Assembly (NCBI GenBank): GCA_035412805.1
Contig: DAONVO010000049.1
Location: forward strand, 1-16,454
From: DTU018 sp029550685
Lineage (GTDB): Bacteria; Bacillota; Syntrophomonadia; Syntrophomonadales; Syntrophomonadaceae
Direction of reading: 5' to 3'
DNA: 16,454 bases
Below, piece by piece: positions 1 through 7,051 of this stretch. The notes under the pieces are model-generated. The model searched no databases. It was given only the letters and a program-made list of their open reading frames with translations, and was not told the DNA's origin. Numbering within the stretch: position 1 is the stretch's first letter; every line of letters begins with the position of its first letter. The position numbers and the translations under genes were made by a program.

Positions 1-18
1 TTAGCACATTTTCATTGT

Positions 19-39
19 AGAGACCGGCGTCTCTTTTTT
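19..39 (+). terminator. Small intrinsic terminator-like hairpin
   Basis: A perfect 6-bp stem (AGAGAC at 19-24, GTCTCT at 29-34) with a 4-base loop runs directly into six T residues at 34-39. This is a compact rho-independent terminator shape for plus-strand transcription, presumably ending a gene to the left of the window. That gene is not visible, so the role is inferred. Confidence 0.5.
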
Positions 40-84
40 CAAAGACCCTTCTTAATCATTACAGGAATGCTCCTGATAATTATA

Positions 85-110
85 AAGCGGAAAGAACAAT
101 CTTTCCGCTT
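85..110. repeat. Outer hairpin copy 1 of the nested element
   Basis: A perfect 10-bp stem, AAGCGGAAAG paired with CTTTCCGCTT, with the 6-base loop AACAAT. The same 26 bases recur at 264-289. Being self-complementary, the two copies are both direct and inverted repeats of each other. Confidence 0.85.
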
Positions 111-147
111 CAGACTGTCAAAGAAGTCTATTAATGGTTAGAAGTTC

Positions 148-237
148 GAGATTGCCACGCCCCTCCGGGGCTCGCAATGACACATAAGATGGCCTTCTGG
201 TATGTCATCGCGAGGAGCGTAGCGACGTGGCGATCTC
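148..237. repeat. Inner inverted repeat of the nested element
   Basis: The left arm (148-184) begins GAGATTGCCACG and the right arm (201-237) ends CGTGGCGATCTC. The arms are complementary over roughly 37 bases with about eight mismatches, separated by a 16-base spacer. This pattern matches the dispersed GAGATTGCCACG / CGCAATGACA palindromes seen in many bacterial chromosomes. Confidence 0.75.
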
Positions 238-263
238 TTTTTAGCAACTTTTTTGACACTCTC

Positions 264-289
264 AAGCGGAAAGAACAATCTTTCCGCTT
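264..289. repeat. Outer hairpin copy 2, possible iorB terminator
   Basis: Identical in sequence to 85-110. It lies 30 bases past the iorB stop codon, so in minus-strand RNA it would form a 10-bp hairpin just after the gene and could help end or stabilise the transcript. No long T tract follows on the minus strand, so terminator function is a guess. Confidence 0.6.
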
Positions 290-319
290 TATGCTTTGAA
301 ATATATTATTGACCATTTG

Positions 320-907
320 CTATTGGTTTACCGACCAGTCAATTCCGCGGCGGAAGGCTGCCAGGTTTACTTCCAGGGCTTTGGGCGGTACCAATTTACG
401 GATGGCTTCTTCCACTTTTTCGGGTGGCAGGCCAATAACCTTGCTTAAAATACCTACCAGAACCACATTAGCTGCTTTGACATTGCCGCATTCTACGGCG
501 GTTTTGGTAGCGTTGGCTACAGTTGTTTTGGGCTTAAGTTGTATAATCCGGTCAATTATATCTTCGGGGTATTTCATTTTGCCGCTCATTACCGGCAAGG
601 GATCTACCCGTTCATCATTGACTATTACTATCCCATCGGGCTTCAGATGATCAAGCCAGCGGGCGGCTTCCAGCTTTTCAAAAGCCAGGAGTACATCGGC
701 CTGACCTTTGGGTATAGTGGGAGAATACACCTTTTCCCCATAGCGAACTTCTGATACCACGCTTCCGCCACGCTGAGCCATACCGTGAACTTCAGTAACT
801 TTTACATCGTAACCTAAATCTACAGCCACCTGGGCGATAATACGGCTGGTTAACAAGGTGCCCTGTCCTCCAACTCCGGCAATCAATACATTCATAATCT
901 GGCTCAT
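320..907 (-). CDS. iorB: Indolepyruvate ferredoxin oxidoreductase, beta subunit
   Basis: Small subunit of the cytoplasmic IorAB complex, which oxidatively decarboxylates aryl pyruvates (indolepyruvate, phenylpyruvate, hydroxyphenylpyruvate) to aryl-acetyl-CoA and reduces ferredoxin. The 195-aa product is the gamma-type domain of the 2-ketoacid:ferredoxin oxidoreductase superfamily. It opens with the nucleotide-loop-like motif GVGGQG (residues 11-16) and has the family's VTEVHGMAQRGGSV stretch near residues 37-50; the length is normal for IorB. The start is 3 bases after the iorA stop, with GGAGG placed about 8 bases before the ATG, inside the end of iorA; an internal ATG at codon 5 is possible. 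The tight spacing implies translation coupled with iorA and equal subunit amounts. Confidence 0.93.
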   Translation of the reverse strand: MSQIMNVLIAGVGGQGTLLTSRIIAQVAVDLGYDVKVTEVHGMAQRGGSVVSEVRYGEKVYSPTIPKGQADVLLAFEKLEAARWLDHLKPDGIVIVNDERVDPLPVMSGKMKYPEDIIDRIIQLKPKTTVANATKTAVECGNVKAANVVLVGILSKVIGLPPEKVEEAIRKLVPPKALEVNLAAFRRGIDWSVNQ

Positions 908-910
908 TGG

Positions 911-2647
911 CTAACCCTCCACAACCTTAATGGCATCAAACTTACATACCTGGGCACACATTCCGCAGGATACACAGGTATTAAGATTGATGGCCGCTTT
1001 TTTCTCATCGTCTTTAAAGTAAATTCCCGTACACCCGATTCGAATACAAGCTTTACAGCCATTGCACAACTCCTCATCTACAAATAGAGTTGTGGTTATG
1101 GGAGTGCGATCTATTAGTGCACATGGACGTTTGGCAATTATTACTGATGGCTCACGTCGATCTAATTCTTCCCGGATGACCGCCTCGAATTCCTCCAATT
1201 TTAAAGGATCAACTACGCGGACATGATCGATTCCTATGGCCCTAACCAAAGTTTCAAGATCCAGTTTTTTGGTGGGTACCTTTTTAATGGTCAATCCAGT
1301 AGCAGGATGATCCTGATGTCCGGTCATGGCGGTAGTATCGTTATCCAGTATAAGGATGGTGGGAGTTCCTTGATTATATACTGTATCTATCAAAGGCGTA
1401 ATACCTGAATGGACGAAGGTTGAATCACCTATAACCGCCACCATTCTGGAAGCGAACTCTTGCCCCCGGGCTTTTTCCATGCCCATAGTCATTCCAATGC
1501 TGGCGCCCATGCATACACAGGAATCCATAGCTTCCAAGGGGCTAAGGGCTCCTAAAGTATAACAGCCTATGTCACCCATTACTGCAACCCGCATTCTACG
1601 CAAAGTGTAGAATACTCCGCGATGGGGGCAGCCGGGGCACAGCAAAGGAGGCCGGGGCGGGATGTCCAGTTCGCTGCTAACTGCCGGTTCCGCTCCCGCT
1701 AAACGCTGGGCAATCATTTCCGGGCTGTATTCACCTAACAAGGTAAATAATTCTTTACCTTCAACGGTAATCCCCCAGGCTTTTAATTGCTGCTCGATAA
1801 CTGGTTCCAGTTCTTCCACTACCACCAGGCGTTCCACTTGTTCAGCAAAGGAAGAGATTAAATTTTTAGGCAGGGGGTTTACCAGCCCCAGTTTTAATAC
1901 TGACACATCGGGCAAGGCTTCCCGAACATACTGGTAGGCTACCCCGCTGGTAATGATACCCAGGCTGCGGTCTCCCCACTCGATGCGATTTAAGGGAGTG
2001 GTTTCAGCATACTCAGCCAGTTTGATCATACGCTTTTCTACTTCTACATGACGTCCCCGGGCATAACCGGGCAGCATAACGTATTTGGGAGCATTCTTTT
2101 TGTATTCCTTTAATATTCTTTCTCCCGCTTCTCCTTCATCAACTAAGGTTTGGGAATGAGAAAGGCGGGTTGTAACCCTCAGCATGACGGGTGTATCAAA
2201 TTCTTCACTTATATCAAAAGCCAAAGCGGTAAAGTCCTTAGCTTCCTGACTATCGGATGGTTCAACAACAGGCAGCTTGGCAAATATGCCATAGCCCCGG
2301 TTATCCTGTTCATTCTGGGATGAATGCATCCCGGGGTCATCGGCTGATACTATGACCAGACCGCCGTTTACTCCGGTATAAGCTACCGTATAAAGCGGAT
2401 CAGCGGCTACATTAACACCTACATGCTTCATAGCTACCAGAGTACGTGCACCGCCTAGGGAAGCTCCGATCCCTACTTCCAGGGCTACTTTTTCGTTAGG
2501 GGCCCACTCGGCATAAACATCTGGGTAACGAGCAAAACTGCTTACTATCTCGGTACTGGGTGTACCTGGATAAGCAGCAGCCACACTCGCTCCCGCTTCG
2601 TAAGCACCTCTGGCAATTGCTTCATTTCCGATCATTAGTCGTTTCAT
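911..2647 (-). CDS. iorA: Indolepyruvate ferredoxin oxidoreductase, alpha subunit
   Basis: Large catalytic subunit of IorAB, 578 aa. The N-terminal part is the pyrimidine-type ketoacid oxidoreductase domain (YPGTPSTE near residue 26). It is followed by a TPP-binding domain with CPGCPHR (337-343) and the GDS...DND thiamine-diphosphate/Mg motif (408-437). The C-terminus is a 2x[4Fe-4S] ferredoxin domain with Cys528/531/534/539 and Cys558/561/564/568; the second set is canonical CxxCxxCxxxC, while the first ends C-x4-C. The order and length are typical of IorA. I chose the ATG at 2647 because GGAGGA lies 10 bases before it; a TTG 30 bases upstream has no such site. In amino-acid fermenters the enzyme works with aromatic aminotransferases, and the hisC product nearby could supply substrate. 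It is the first gene of a two-gene operon with its own promoter at 2733-2761. Confidence 0.95.
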   Translation of the reverse strand: MKRLMIGNEAIARGAYEAGASVAAAYPGTPSTEIVSSFARYPDVYAEWAPNEKVALEVGIGASLGGARTLVAMKHVGVNVAADPLYTVAYTGVNGGLVIVSADDPGMHSSQNEQDNRGYGIFAKLPVVEPSDSQEAKDFTALAFDISEEFDTPVMLRVTTRLSHSQTLVDEGEAGERILKEYKKNAPKYVMLPGYARGRHVEVEKRMIKLAEYAETTPLNRIEWGDRSLGIITSGVAYQYVREALPDVSVLKLGLVNPLPKNLISSFAEQVERLVVVEELEPVIEQQLKAWGITVEGKELFTLLGEYSPEMIAQRLAGAEPAVSSELDIPPRPPLLCPGCPHRGVFYTLRRMRVAVMGDIGCYTLGALSPLEAMDSCVCMGASIGMTMGMEKARGQEFASRMVAVIGDSTFVHSGITPLIDTVYNQGTPTILILDNDTTAMTGHQDHPATGLTIKKVPTKKLDLETLVRAIGIDHVRVVDPLKLEEFEAVIREELDRREPSVIIAKRPCALIDRTPITTTLFVDEELCNGCKACIRIGCTGIYFKDDEKKAAINLNTCVSCGMCAQVCKFDAIKVVEG

Positions 2648-2732
2648 GTTATAAGATCCTCCTCGTCCCCTTGACAACCAGTAAAAACATCTTATATCTA
2701 ATAATACCTAAGCTTCTGCTGATTCAGTTTTG

Positions 2733-2761
2733 ATAATAACACATCCCATTAGATGCGTAAA
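2733..2761 (-). promoter_or_regulatory. Sigma-A-type promoter for iorAB
   Basis: On the minus strand the -35 box TTTACG (2756-2761) and -10 box TATTAT (2733-2738) are separated by 17 bases, about 85 bases before the iorA start codon. They match consensus at 4 of 6 and 5 of 6 positions. The site begins only 10 bases after the yyaC stop. No clear terminator separates yyaC from iorA, so some read-through is also possible. Confidence 0.5.
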
Positions 2762-2770
2762 TGCAGGTAT

Positions 2771-3313
2771 TCATGGACTATTGTCTAAAATACGATTATA
2801 CCAATTTATCACCGCTTCACTAACTGCCCAGGCCATGCCATATACCGTACTTAAACTGCCCGAGTTGCTGCGCAGGTGATATTTTTCCGAACGGGTTCCC
2901 ACTACTCCGGTAATCGACAGGTGACCCAACGGAGGCAACCGTTTGGACAGGGCTTTACCAGGCAGTAAGGGACCTTGTCGTATGCGAATGACCCCCAGAT
3001 CATCATCATTTCCCAGCGATGCATCAATAGCAATCTCCAAACGCGCAGGATGCAGCCGGTAAATGTGGTTTATACTGCTCACCAGGTTGCGGGCATGGAG
3101 GGGCTCCTCCAAAGTACCATAAACATCCAGAGCCGCAACTTTGTCTTTTAGCAGAGAACCGGTAAGAGGTCCAAAACTGTCCAGAATGTGGCGGTCGGAC
3201 CCTATGCACAAGAACAGCGGCATATTATTAGGGTCATAACATATGGCTTGTAAAGCGTTAGCTAATCGCTCAATAATATCTGGATCAGTATACGAACCTT
3301 GTACAATAACCAT
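2771..3313 (-). CDS. yyaC: YyaC-family sporulation protein (DUF1256)
   Basis: A 180-aa protein of the YyaC/DUF1256 family, related in fold to the germination protease GPR and found in endospore formers; its exact biochemical role is not established. Visible signatures are CIGSDRHILDSFGPLTG (36-52), corresponding to the family's C-I-G-(S/T)-D-R...D-S-x-G-P-L block, DASLGNDDDLG (97-107), and the glycine-rich G-x-L-S-I-T-G-V-V-G segment near 130-139. The length is usual for the family. The start ATG is 5 bases after the hisC stop with GGAGAG 9 bases upstream, so it is probably translated from the hisC-speE transcript. Its presence is the best evidence here that the host makes spores. No spore-specific promoter was identified. 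Confidence 0.88.
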   Translation of the reverse strand: MVIVQGSYTDPDIIERLANALQAICYDPNNMPLFLCIGSDRHILDSFGPLTGSLLKDKVAALDVYGTLEEPLHARNLVSSINHIYRLHPARLEIAIDASLGNDDDLGVIRIRQGPLLPGKALSKRLPPLGHLSITGVVGTRSEKYHLRSNSGSLSTVYGMAWAVSEAVINWYNRILDNSP

Positions 3314-3318
3314 TAAGA

Positions 3319-4422
3319 TTAACTCTCCAGTACAGACCGCAGTGAATTTATAAAACGAGCATTCTCAGCAGGAGCACCTATGGTTACTCGTATAAATGTT
3401 GGATAGCCAAAAATATCACCCGGGCGTACTATTACTCCCTGCTGTAGAAGTCCTTGAAATACCCGCCGGCAGTCTTGCCCGGTATCAATTAGTATAAAAT
3501 TGGCTTGAGTCGGAATATAGGTTATCCCCAGGGCATCCAGTTGTTCATACAGGAACTGTTTTCCCTTTTGGTTTAACTCCTGGCTGTTTTGCAGGTGTTC
3601 AATGTCATCTAGGGCAGCTAAAGCTGCGACTTGGGCTACAGAGTTTACGTTGAAGGGGTCAGTCACCCGTTCAATGGCGCTGGCTATTTCCGGAGTAGTA
3701 AAAGCATAACCGATTCGCAGAGCTGCTAATCCGTATATTTTAGAAAAAGTCCGGCATACTATAACGTTTTTACCGCTCTGAAGATAGCGGAGCCCACTAA
3801 CATACTCCGGACTGTCTACATATTCATAATATGCTTCATCGAATACTACCAGGATATCATCCGGTATTTGCTCCATGAATTCGTCAACCTGACTTCGGGT
3901 AACAATGGTACCGGTAGGATTATTGGGATTACAGATATATATTAATTTGGTTTGCTCATTGACAGCTTGCAGCATAGCCGGCAAATCGTGGGTAAAATCA
4001 GCCAGAGGCACAGCCGCACAGGTTCCATCCATAATCTTGGCGGTAAACTCATATGCTGAAAAGGTAGGCTGAGGTAAAACCACTTGTTCCCCGGGGTTTA
4101 AAAAGGTTTCTGCCACCAGTTTCAGTATCTCGTCCGATCCATTACCTATTAATATTGAAGTTGAGGGAAGGTTAAAACACTGAGACAGTTTCTTTTTAAG
4201 CTCATAGCAGTTGCTGTCCGGATAGACATGCAGTTGGCCCAGTATTGATGCAGCCGCTTTCTGCGCTAATGGTGACGGCCCTAGTGGATTTTCATTGGAA
4301 GCCATTTTGATAATGTCCTCCACACCTAACTCACGCTTGACCTCTTCTATTGGTTTTCCCGGCACATACGGTTTTAGGTTGAAAATGGCTGATCGGGCCC
4401 GGTTCTCAACAAAAGTACTCAT
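3319..4422 (-). CDS. hisC: Histidinol-phosphate aminotransferase
   Basis: PLP-dependent class I/II aminotransferase, 367 aa, of the HisC type: histidinol phosphate plus 2-oxoglutarate in histidine synthesis; many HisC proteins also transaminate aromatic amino acids. Recognisable elements are SNENPLGPS (42-50), NPNNPTG (165-171), D195 and Y198 around the cofactor (VVFDEAYYE), the Schiff-base lysine K228 in TFSKIYGLAALRIGY, and the phosphate-binding R236. The ATG at 4422 has AGAGGG just upstream and gives the usual N-terminus; a GTG eight codons earlier lacks a ribosome-binding site. The gene sits between speE (35-base gap) and yyaC (5-base gap), away from other his genes. Near iorAB, an aromatic aminotransferase role is a reasonable alternative. 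Confidence 0.9.
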   Translation of the reverse strand: MSTFVENRARSAIFNLKPYVPGKPIEEVKRELGVEDIIKMASNENPLGPSPLAQKAAASILGQLHVYPDSNCYELKKKLSQCFNLPSTSILIGNGSDEILKLVAETFLNPGEQVVLPQPTFSAYEFTAKIMDGTCAAVPLADFTHDLPAMLQAVNEQTKLIYICNPNNPTGTIVTRSQVDEFMEQIPDDILVVFDEAYYEYVDSPEYVSGLRYLQSGKNVIVCRTFSKIYGLAALRIGYAFTTPEIASAIERVTDPFNVNSVAQVAALAALDDIEHLQNSQELNQKGKQFLYEQLDALGITYIPTQANFILIDTGQDCRRVFQGLLQQGVIVRPGDIFGYPTFIRVTIGAPAENARFINSLRSVLES

Positions 4423-4457
4423 CTTTGTCCCTCTCTTTATCTTCACGACAGCATTTT

Positions 4458-5288
4458 CTATTCTAACATTTGCCTAATATACTCAGGCAAGGCGAAAGCG
4501 GCCTTGTGAATACTACTATTATAATATTTCATGGGACCGGGTATGGACCTGCCCTCAGCAATACCATCTGCCCGGTGCTTTTTGCTTCCCACCGTAAAAG
4601 ACCAGGGCCCGCTGACATAGGTAGGTATAGTGGCTGTATAGACCTGGACCAATTGAAAAACACTTTTCAAGTTACTATAGACATTCTTAAAGTAGTCGGC
4701 AAAAAACAGCGGTGATTCTGATTGAACGACTACCATGCCATCCTCATCCATCAAGTTATATAAATCTCGATAGAAATCAACGGTAAACAGCGGTTCAGCC
4801 GGTCCTACCGGATCAGAACTGTCTACAATTATAACGTCATAGGGACCGTGGTTACCACGAGCAAATTCAATTCCATCAGCTATATACAGGTTTAACCGTT
4901 TATCAGTAAAGGAAGAGGCAACCTGGGGGAAAAATCGCTTGCTGGCTTCAATAACTCGTTCATCAATCTCCACCATATCAACTGACTGCAGTTCCGGATG
5001 CCGTGCTACTTCCCTAAGGGTTCCCCCGTCTCCCCCTCCGATTATCAACACCCGGTTGGGTTGAGGATGGCTCAGCATGGGAACATGGGCGATCATTTCA
5101 TGATAGATAAACTCGTCCCTTTCTGATATTTGCAGTGCACCGTCTAGTATCAAGGCTTTACCCCATTCGGTGGTTTCCACAACGGCCAGCTTTTGATAAG
5201 GGGTGGTCTCTTGATGCAGGATATTGGTAATGCGCCAGCGTACTTCGTATCCAGGGGTATGGGACTCATAAATCCAGAAATTACTCAT
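4458..5288 (-). CDS. speE: Spermidine synthase (polyamine aminopropyltransferase)
   Basis: Transfers the aminopropyl group of decarboxylated S-adenosylmethionine to putrescine to give spermidine, in the cytoplasm. The 276-aa product has the complete family layout: an N-terminal beta domain (residues 1-60, with LILDGALQISERDEFIYHEM), the Rossmann nucleotide-binding motif GGGDGG (84-89), the acidic residue pair near VEIDE (106-110), and the catalytic VDSSDPVGPAEPLF segment (155-168). The length equals that of typical Bacillus SpeE. The ATG at 5288 is preceded by a perfect AAAGGAGG with a 9-base spacer; an upstream in-frame start would overlap the previous gene. No S-adenosylmethionine decarboxylase or agmatinase gene is nearby, so the substrate pathway must lie elsewhere. 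Confidence 0.94.
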   Translation of the reverse strand: MSNFWIYESHTPGYEVRWRITNILHQETTPYQKLAVVETTEWGKALILDGALQISERDEFIYHEMIAHVPMLSHPQPNRVLIIGGGDGGTLREVARHPELQSVDMVEIDERVIEASKRFFPQVASSFTDKRLNLYIADGIEFARGNHGPYDVIIVDSSDPVGPAEPLFTVDFYRDLYNLMDEDGMVVVQSESPLFFADYFKNVYSNLKSVFQLVQVYTATIPTYVSGPWSFTVGSKKHRADGIAEGRSIPGPMKYYNSSIHKAAFALPEYIRQMLE

Positions 5289-5307
5289 CTGCGGATTCCT
5301 CCTTTGC

Positions 5308-5625
5308 TTACGGTTCCTCATTATTTGTGCATAGGAGTTCCTCAATGAACTGTATTGAGGCAGCTACTTGGGTCTCATCATCAAAATCAGTGTTCAGAAG
5401 TACATTCTTAATAGTATCATTGATCTCTTTTTCGACCGAAATCTTTATCCACCTATGCAAAATATCAATAATAGGACGTTGCTGATTGGTTATAACAACA
5501 TGGTCCAAGAGATTCAATAGAAAATGCAGTTCTTCACTGGTCAGTTTGTTCATTATTGCTTGGCGAGTGATCAAACTGGCAGTTTCATCGTAGATCCGCT
5601 TTTTCTCCTCTTCTTCGTGGGCCAT
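5308..5625 (-). CDS. Conserved-looking small helical protein, unknown function
   Basis: A 105-aa acidic, soluble protein that I do not recognise. It starts with a highly charged stretch (AHEEEEKKR) and reads as a series of amphipathic helices; there is no signal peptide, membrane segment or cysteine motif (a single Cys near the C-terminus). It is very likely a true gene: its ATG overlaps the stop codon of the upstream helicase gene by one base (TAATG), indicating translational coupling, and it is followed 19 bases later by speE with a strong ribosome-binding site. The coupling hints at a function linked to the helicase, for example an accessory or inhibitory partner, but this is inference from position only. 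Confidence 0.7.
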   Translation of the reverse strand: MAHEEEEKKRIYDETASLITRQAIMNKLTSEELHFLLNLLDHVVITNQQRPIIDILHRWIKISVEKEINDTIKNVLLNTDFDDETQVAASIQFIEELLCTNNEEP

Positions 5626-6992
5626 TATAACGAGATCCTTTCTGCATTTTTCATCACCTGACGCTGCAGGTCAAAGTTTATAGGTATGCGTACCCCACTG
5701 CGTCCGTCACGGTTTTTTTCAATATGCAGATAGTAATTGGGATTGAGATACTTTTTCAATTCTTCGTTCTCTTCCAGTTCATCCCGGGAGATAGGAGCTA
5801 ATTTCAGCATCAAATCCGATTCATTTTTCATGCGTTTGGCCCCCTGTAAAGAACCATCTGGGTTAAGCTGAACTAAACACATAACCACAATTTTCAAATT
5901 TTGCGCCAGCATTTTCAGGGTCTTGACAATCTGTTCCAGCATCTGCCATTCTTGCAGGCGGGGATCGAGTTTATCCATGCGTCCTATATAGTCAACTATC
6001 ATCATGTCGATATTCTTCTGGGCCTTAAACTTGCGAGCTATGGAAATGGTTTTTTCCGGGGTTAAGTTAGGACAGGGATATGAGTAAAACCCACTTTCCC
6101 GTAGACGAGAATAACCCTGTAGCACTAGAGATAGCTCATTTTCATTGATATCTCCGCTGCGAATGCGGTCATGTTCGATACCGCTTAAAATTGATCCCCA
6201 TCGTAAAGCAATTTGTTCCCGGCTCATTTCCGTATTCAGGTACAGAACAGTATAGTTGTGATCGACGGCTACAGCCCGGGCGGTATGTAAAGCGAAAGCT
6301 GTTTTGCCGTGTCCGGTTTGGGCCCCCAATATAATTAAGTCCCCTGGTTTATAACCAAGAGTAATATGGTTCAGATCTTCAAAACCAGTGGGCAAACCAT
6401 ATAGGGGAAGAACTCCTTTATAGCGTTCTCTTATTTCCTTGAACTGCAAAAACCGCCGTTCCACTTCCTGGTATCCCAGAGTGGCTACATCCGCAGGGGT
6501 ATCAATACTATCATCTTCATCAAGAGCCGTTAAAGTTGTCAGTTCCTCCTCGGCAGACATTAGAATATCATCGGCTTCTAACTCCTGGCCCTCAGCTAAT
6601 ATCTGTATGCTGCGCCGCAGGAAAGCGTCAAATTTACGTAGTTTAGATTTGTCCTTAACTCTTTTTATCCAGTAACGTATGTTTTCATCGTCAATATAAT
6701 GTTCGGCAACAAATTTGATCTCCTCAATATCCCTGGGGTTAGTAAGAATACCAAGGGTGTGCCCTTCTTTAAGGAGTTCTACATAAGTAGGCCGAATATC
6801 TCTTTCGAACAGACTGCAAGTCAATTCGAAAATGGTGGCATGTCGGGGAGAATAAAAATCCGCTGCTGTCAATACATGATAGGCTTCTACACAGGCTTCC
6901 TCAGAATGAAGCATGGACGAGATAACCCGTCGTTCGCTTTCTAAATCGTATAAGACTTCTTCCGAATAGGATTGAGGGAATGGTTGATTCAC
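5625..6992 (-). CDS. DnaB-family replicative helicase paralogue
   Basis: A 455-aa hexameric RecA-fold DNA helicase of the DnaB/SF4 family. The N-terminal domain is present (SEEVLYDLESERRVISSMLHSEE..., DFYSPRHATIFE at 45-56). The C-terminal motor has Walker A GAQTGHGKT (223-231), the catalytic-glutamate region LNTEMSREQ (252-260) and Walker B MMIVDY (330-335). Several usual motifs have drifted: DYLQLM reads DYIGRM, SQLNR reads VQLNPDG, and the arginine-finger loop KQRNG reads EKNRDGRSG. This points to a paralogue rather than the housekeeping DnaB, which normally lies near rplI. The start is GTG at 6992 with a weak AGGACGGTG upstream; the product begins with the PQS/E pattern expected of DnaB. 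A DnaD/DnaB-like gene precedes it and a coupled 105-aa gene follows. It could act in replication restart or with an unknown element. Confidence 0.88.
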   Translation of the reverse strand: MNQPFPQSYSEEVLYDLESERRVISSMLHSEEACVEAYHVLTAADFYSPRHATIFELTCSLFERDIRPTYVELLKEGHTLGILTNPRDIEEIKFVAEHYIDDENIRYWIKRVKDKSKLRKFDAFLRRSIQILAEGQELEADDILMSAEEELTTLTALDEDDSIDTPADVATLGYQEVERRFLQFKEIRERYKGVLPLYGLPTGFEDLNHITLGYKPGDLIILGAQTGHGKTAFALHTARAVAVDHNYTVLYLNTEMSREQIALRWGSILSGIEHDRIRSGDINENELSLVLQGYSRLRESGFYSYPCPNLTPEKTISIARKFKAQKNIDMMIVDYIGRMDKLDPRLQEWQMLEQIVKTLKMLAQNLKIVVMCLVQLNPDGSLQGAKRMKNESDLMLKLAPISRDELEENEELKKYLNPNYYLHIEKNRDGRSGVRIPINFDLQRQVMKNAERISL

Positions 6993-7009
6993 AGGTTTTG
7001 CACCGTCCT

Positions 7010-7043
7010 AATAAAAATCGGGATATTAACCCCGATTTTTATT
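7010..7043. terminator. Perfect 13-bp hairpin between primosome and helicase genes
   Basis: AATAAAAATCGGG at 7010-7022 pairs exactly with CCCGATTTTTATT at 7031-7043 around an 8-base loop. The T-rich arm makes it look like a rho-independent terminator in either direction. It fills most of the 59-base gap between the stop of the DnaD-like gene and the GTG of the helicase gene, so on the minus strand it could stop or attenuate transcription into the helicase-speE-hisC-yyaC block. No clear promoter lies between the hairpin and the helicase gene. Confidence 0.65.
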
Positions 7044-7051
7044 ATACATTA

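Larger units (their letters stand above)
85..289. repeat. Nested palindromic, MITE-like repeat element
   Basis: About 205 bp fold as a palindrome inside a palindrome. Identical 26-base hairpins form the two ends (85-110 and 264-289). Between them is a second imperfect inverted repeat (148-184 against 201-237). The segments joining the two layers are also weakly complementary (ACTGTCAAAGAAGT near 112-126 against TTTTTTGACACT near 249-260). The inner arms, of the type GAGATTGCCACG...CGCAATGACA, resemble a short palindromic repeat family dispersed in many bacterial genomes; I recognise it from memory only. There is no transposase, so a non-autonomous element is the best description. An open reading frame across it is an artefact of the repeat. 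The 319 bases before iorB hold only this element and the hairpin at 19-39. Confidence 0.7.

Noticed and set aside
131..316. A 61-aa minus-strand reading frame across the repeat region
   Set aside because: It lies wholly over the nested palindrome; its residues are the translation of the repeat arms, and there is no ribosome-binding site. It is a repeat artefact.
2648..2677. Longer iorA with a TTG start at 2677
   Set aside because: The extra ten residues contain the translated ribosome-binding site (GGAGGA) of the ATG at 2647, and family proteins begin near MKRLMIGNEA.
5625..6992. Helicase as a RadA/Sms or KaiC-like RecA protein
   Set aside because: The N-terminal DnaB-type helical domain, PTGFEDLNHITLGYKPGDLIILGA linker-motor junction and overall length fit DnaB; there is no zinc finger or Lon-like domain as in RadA.
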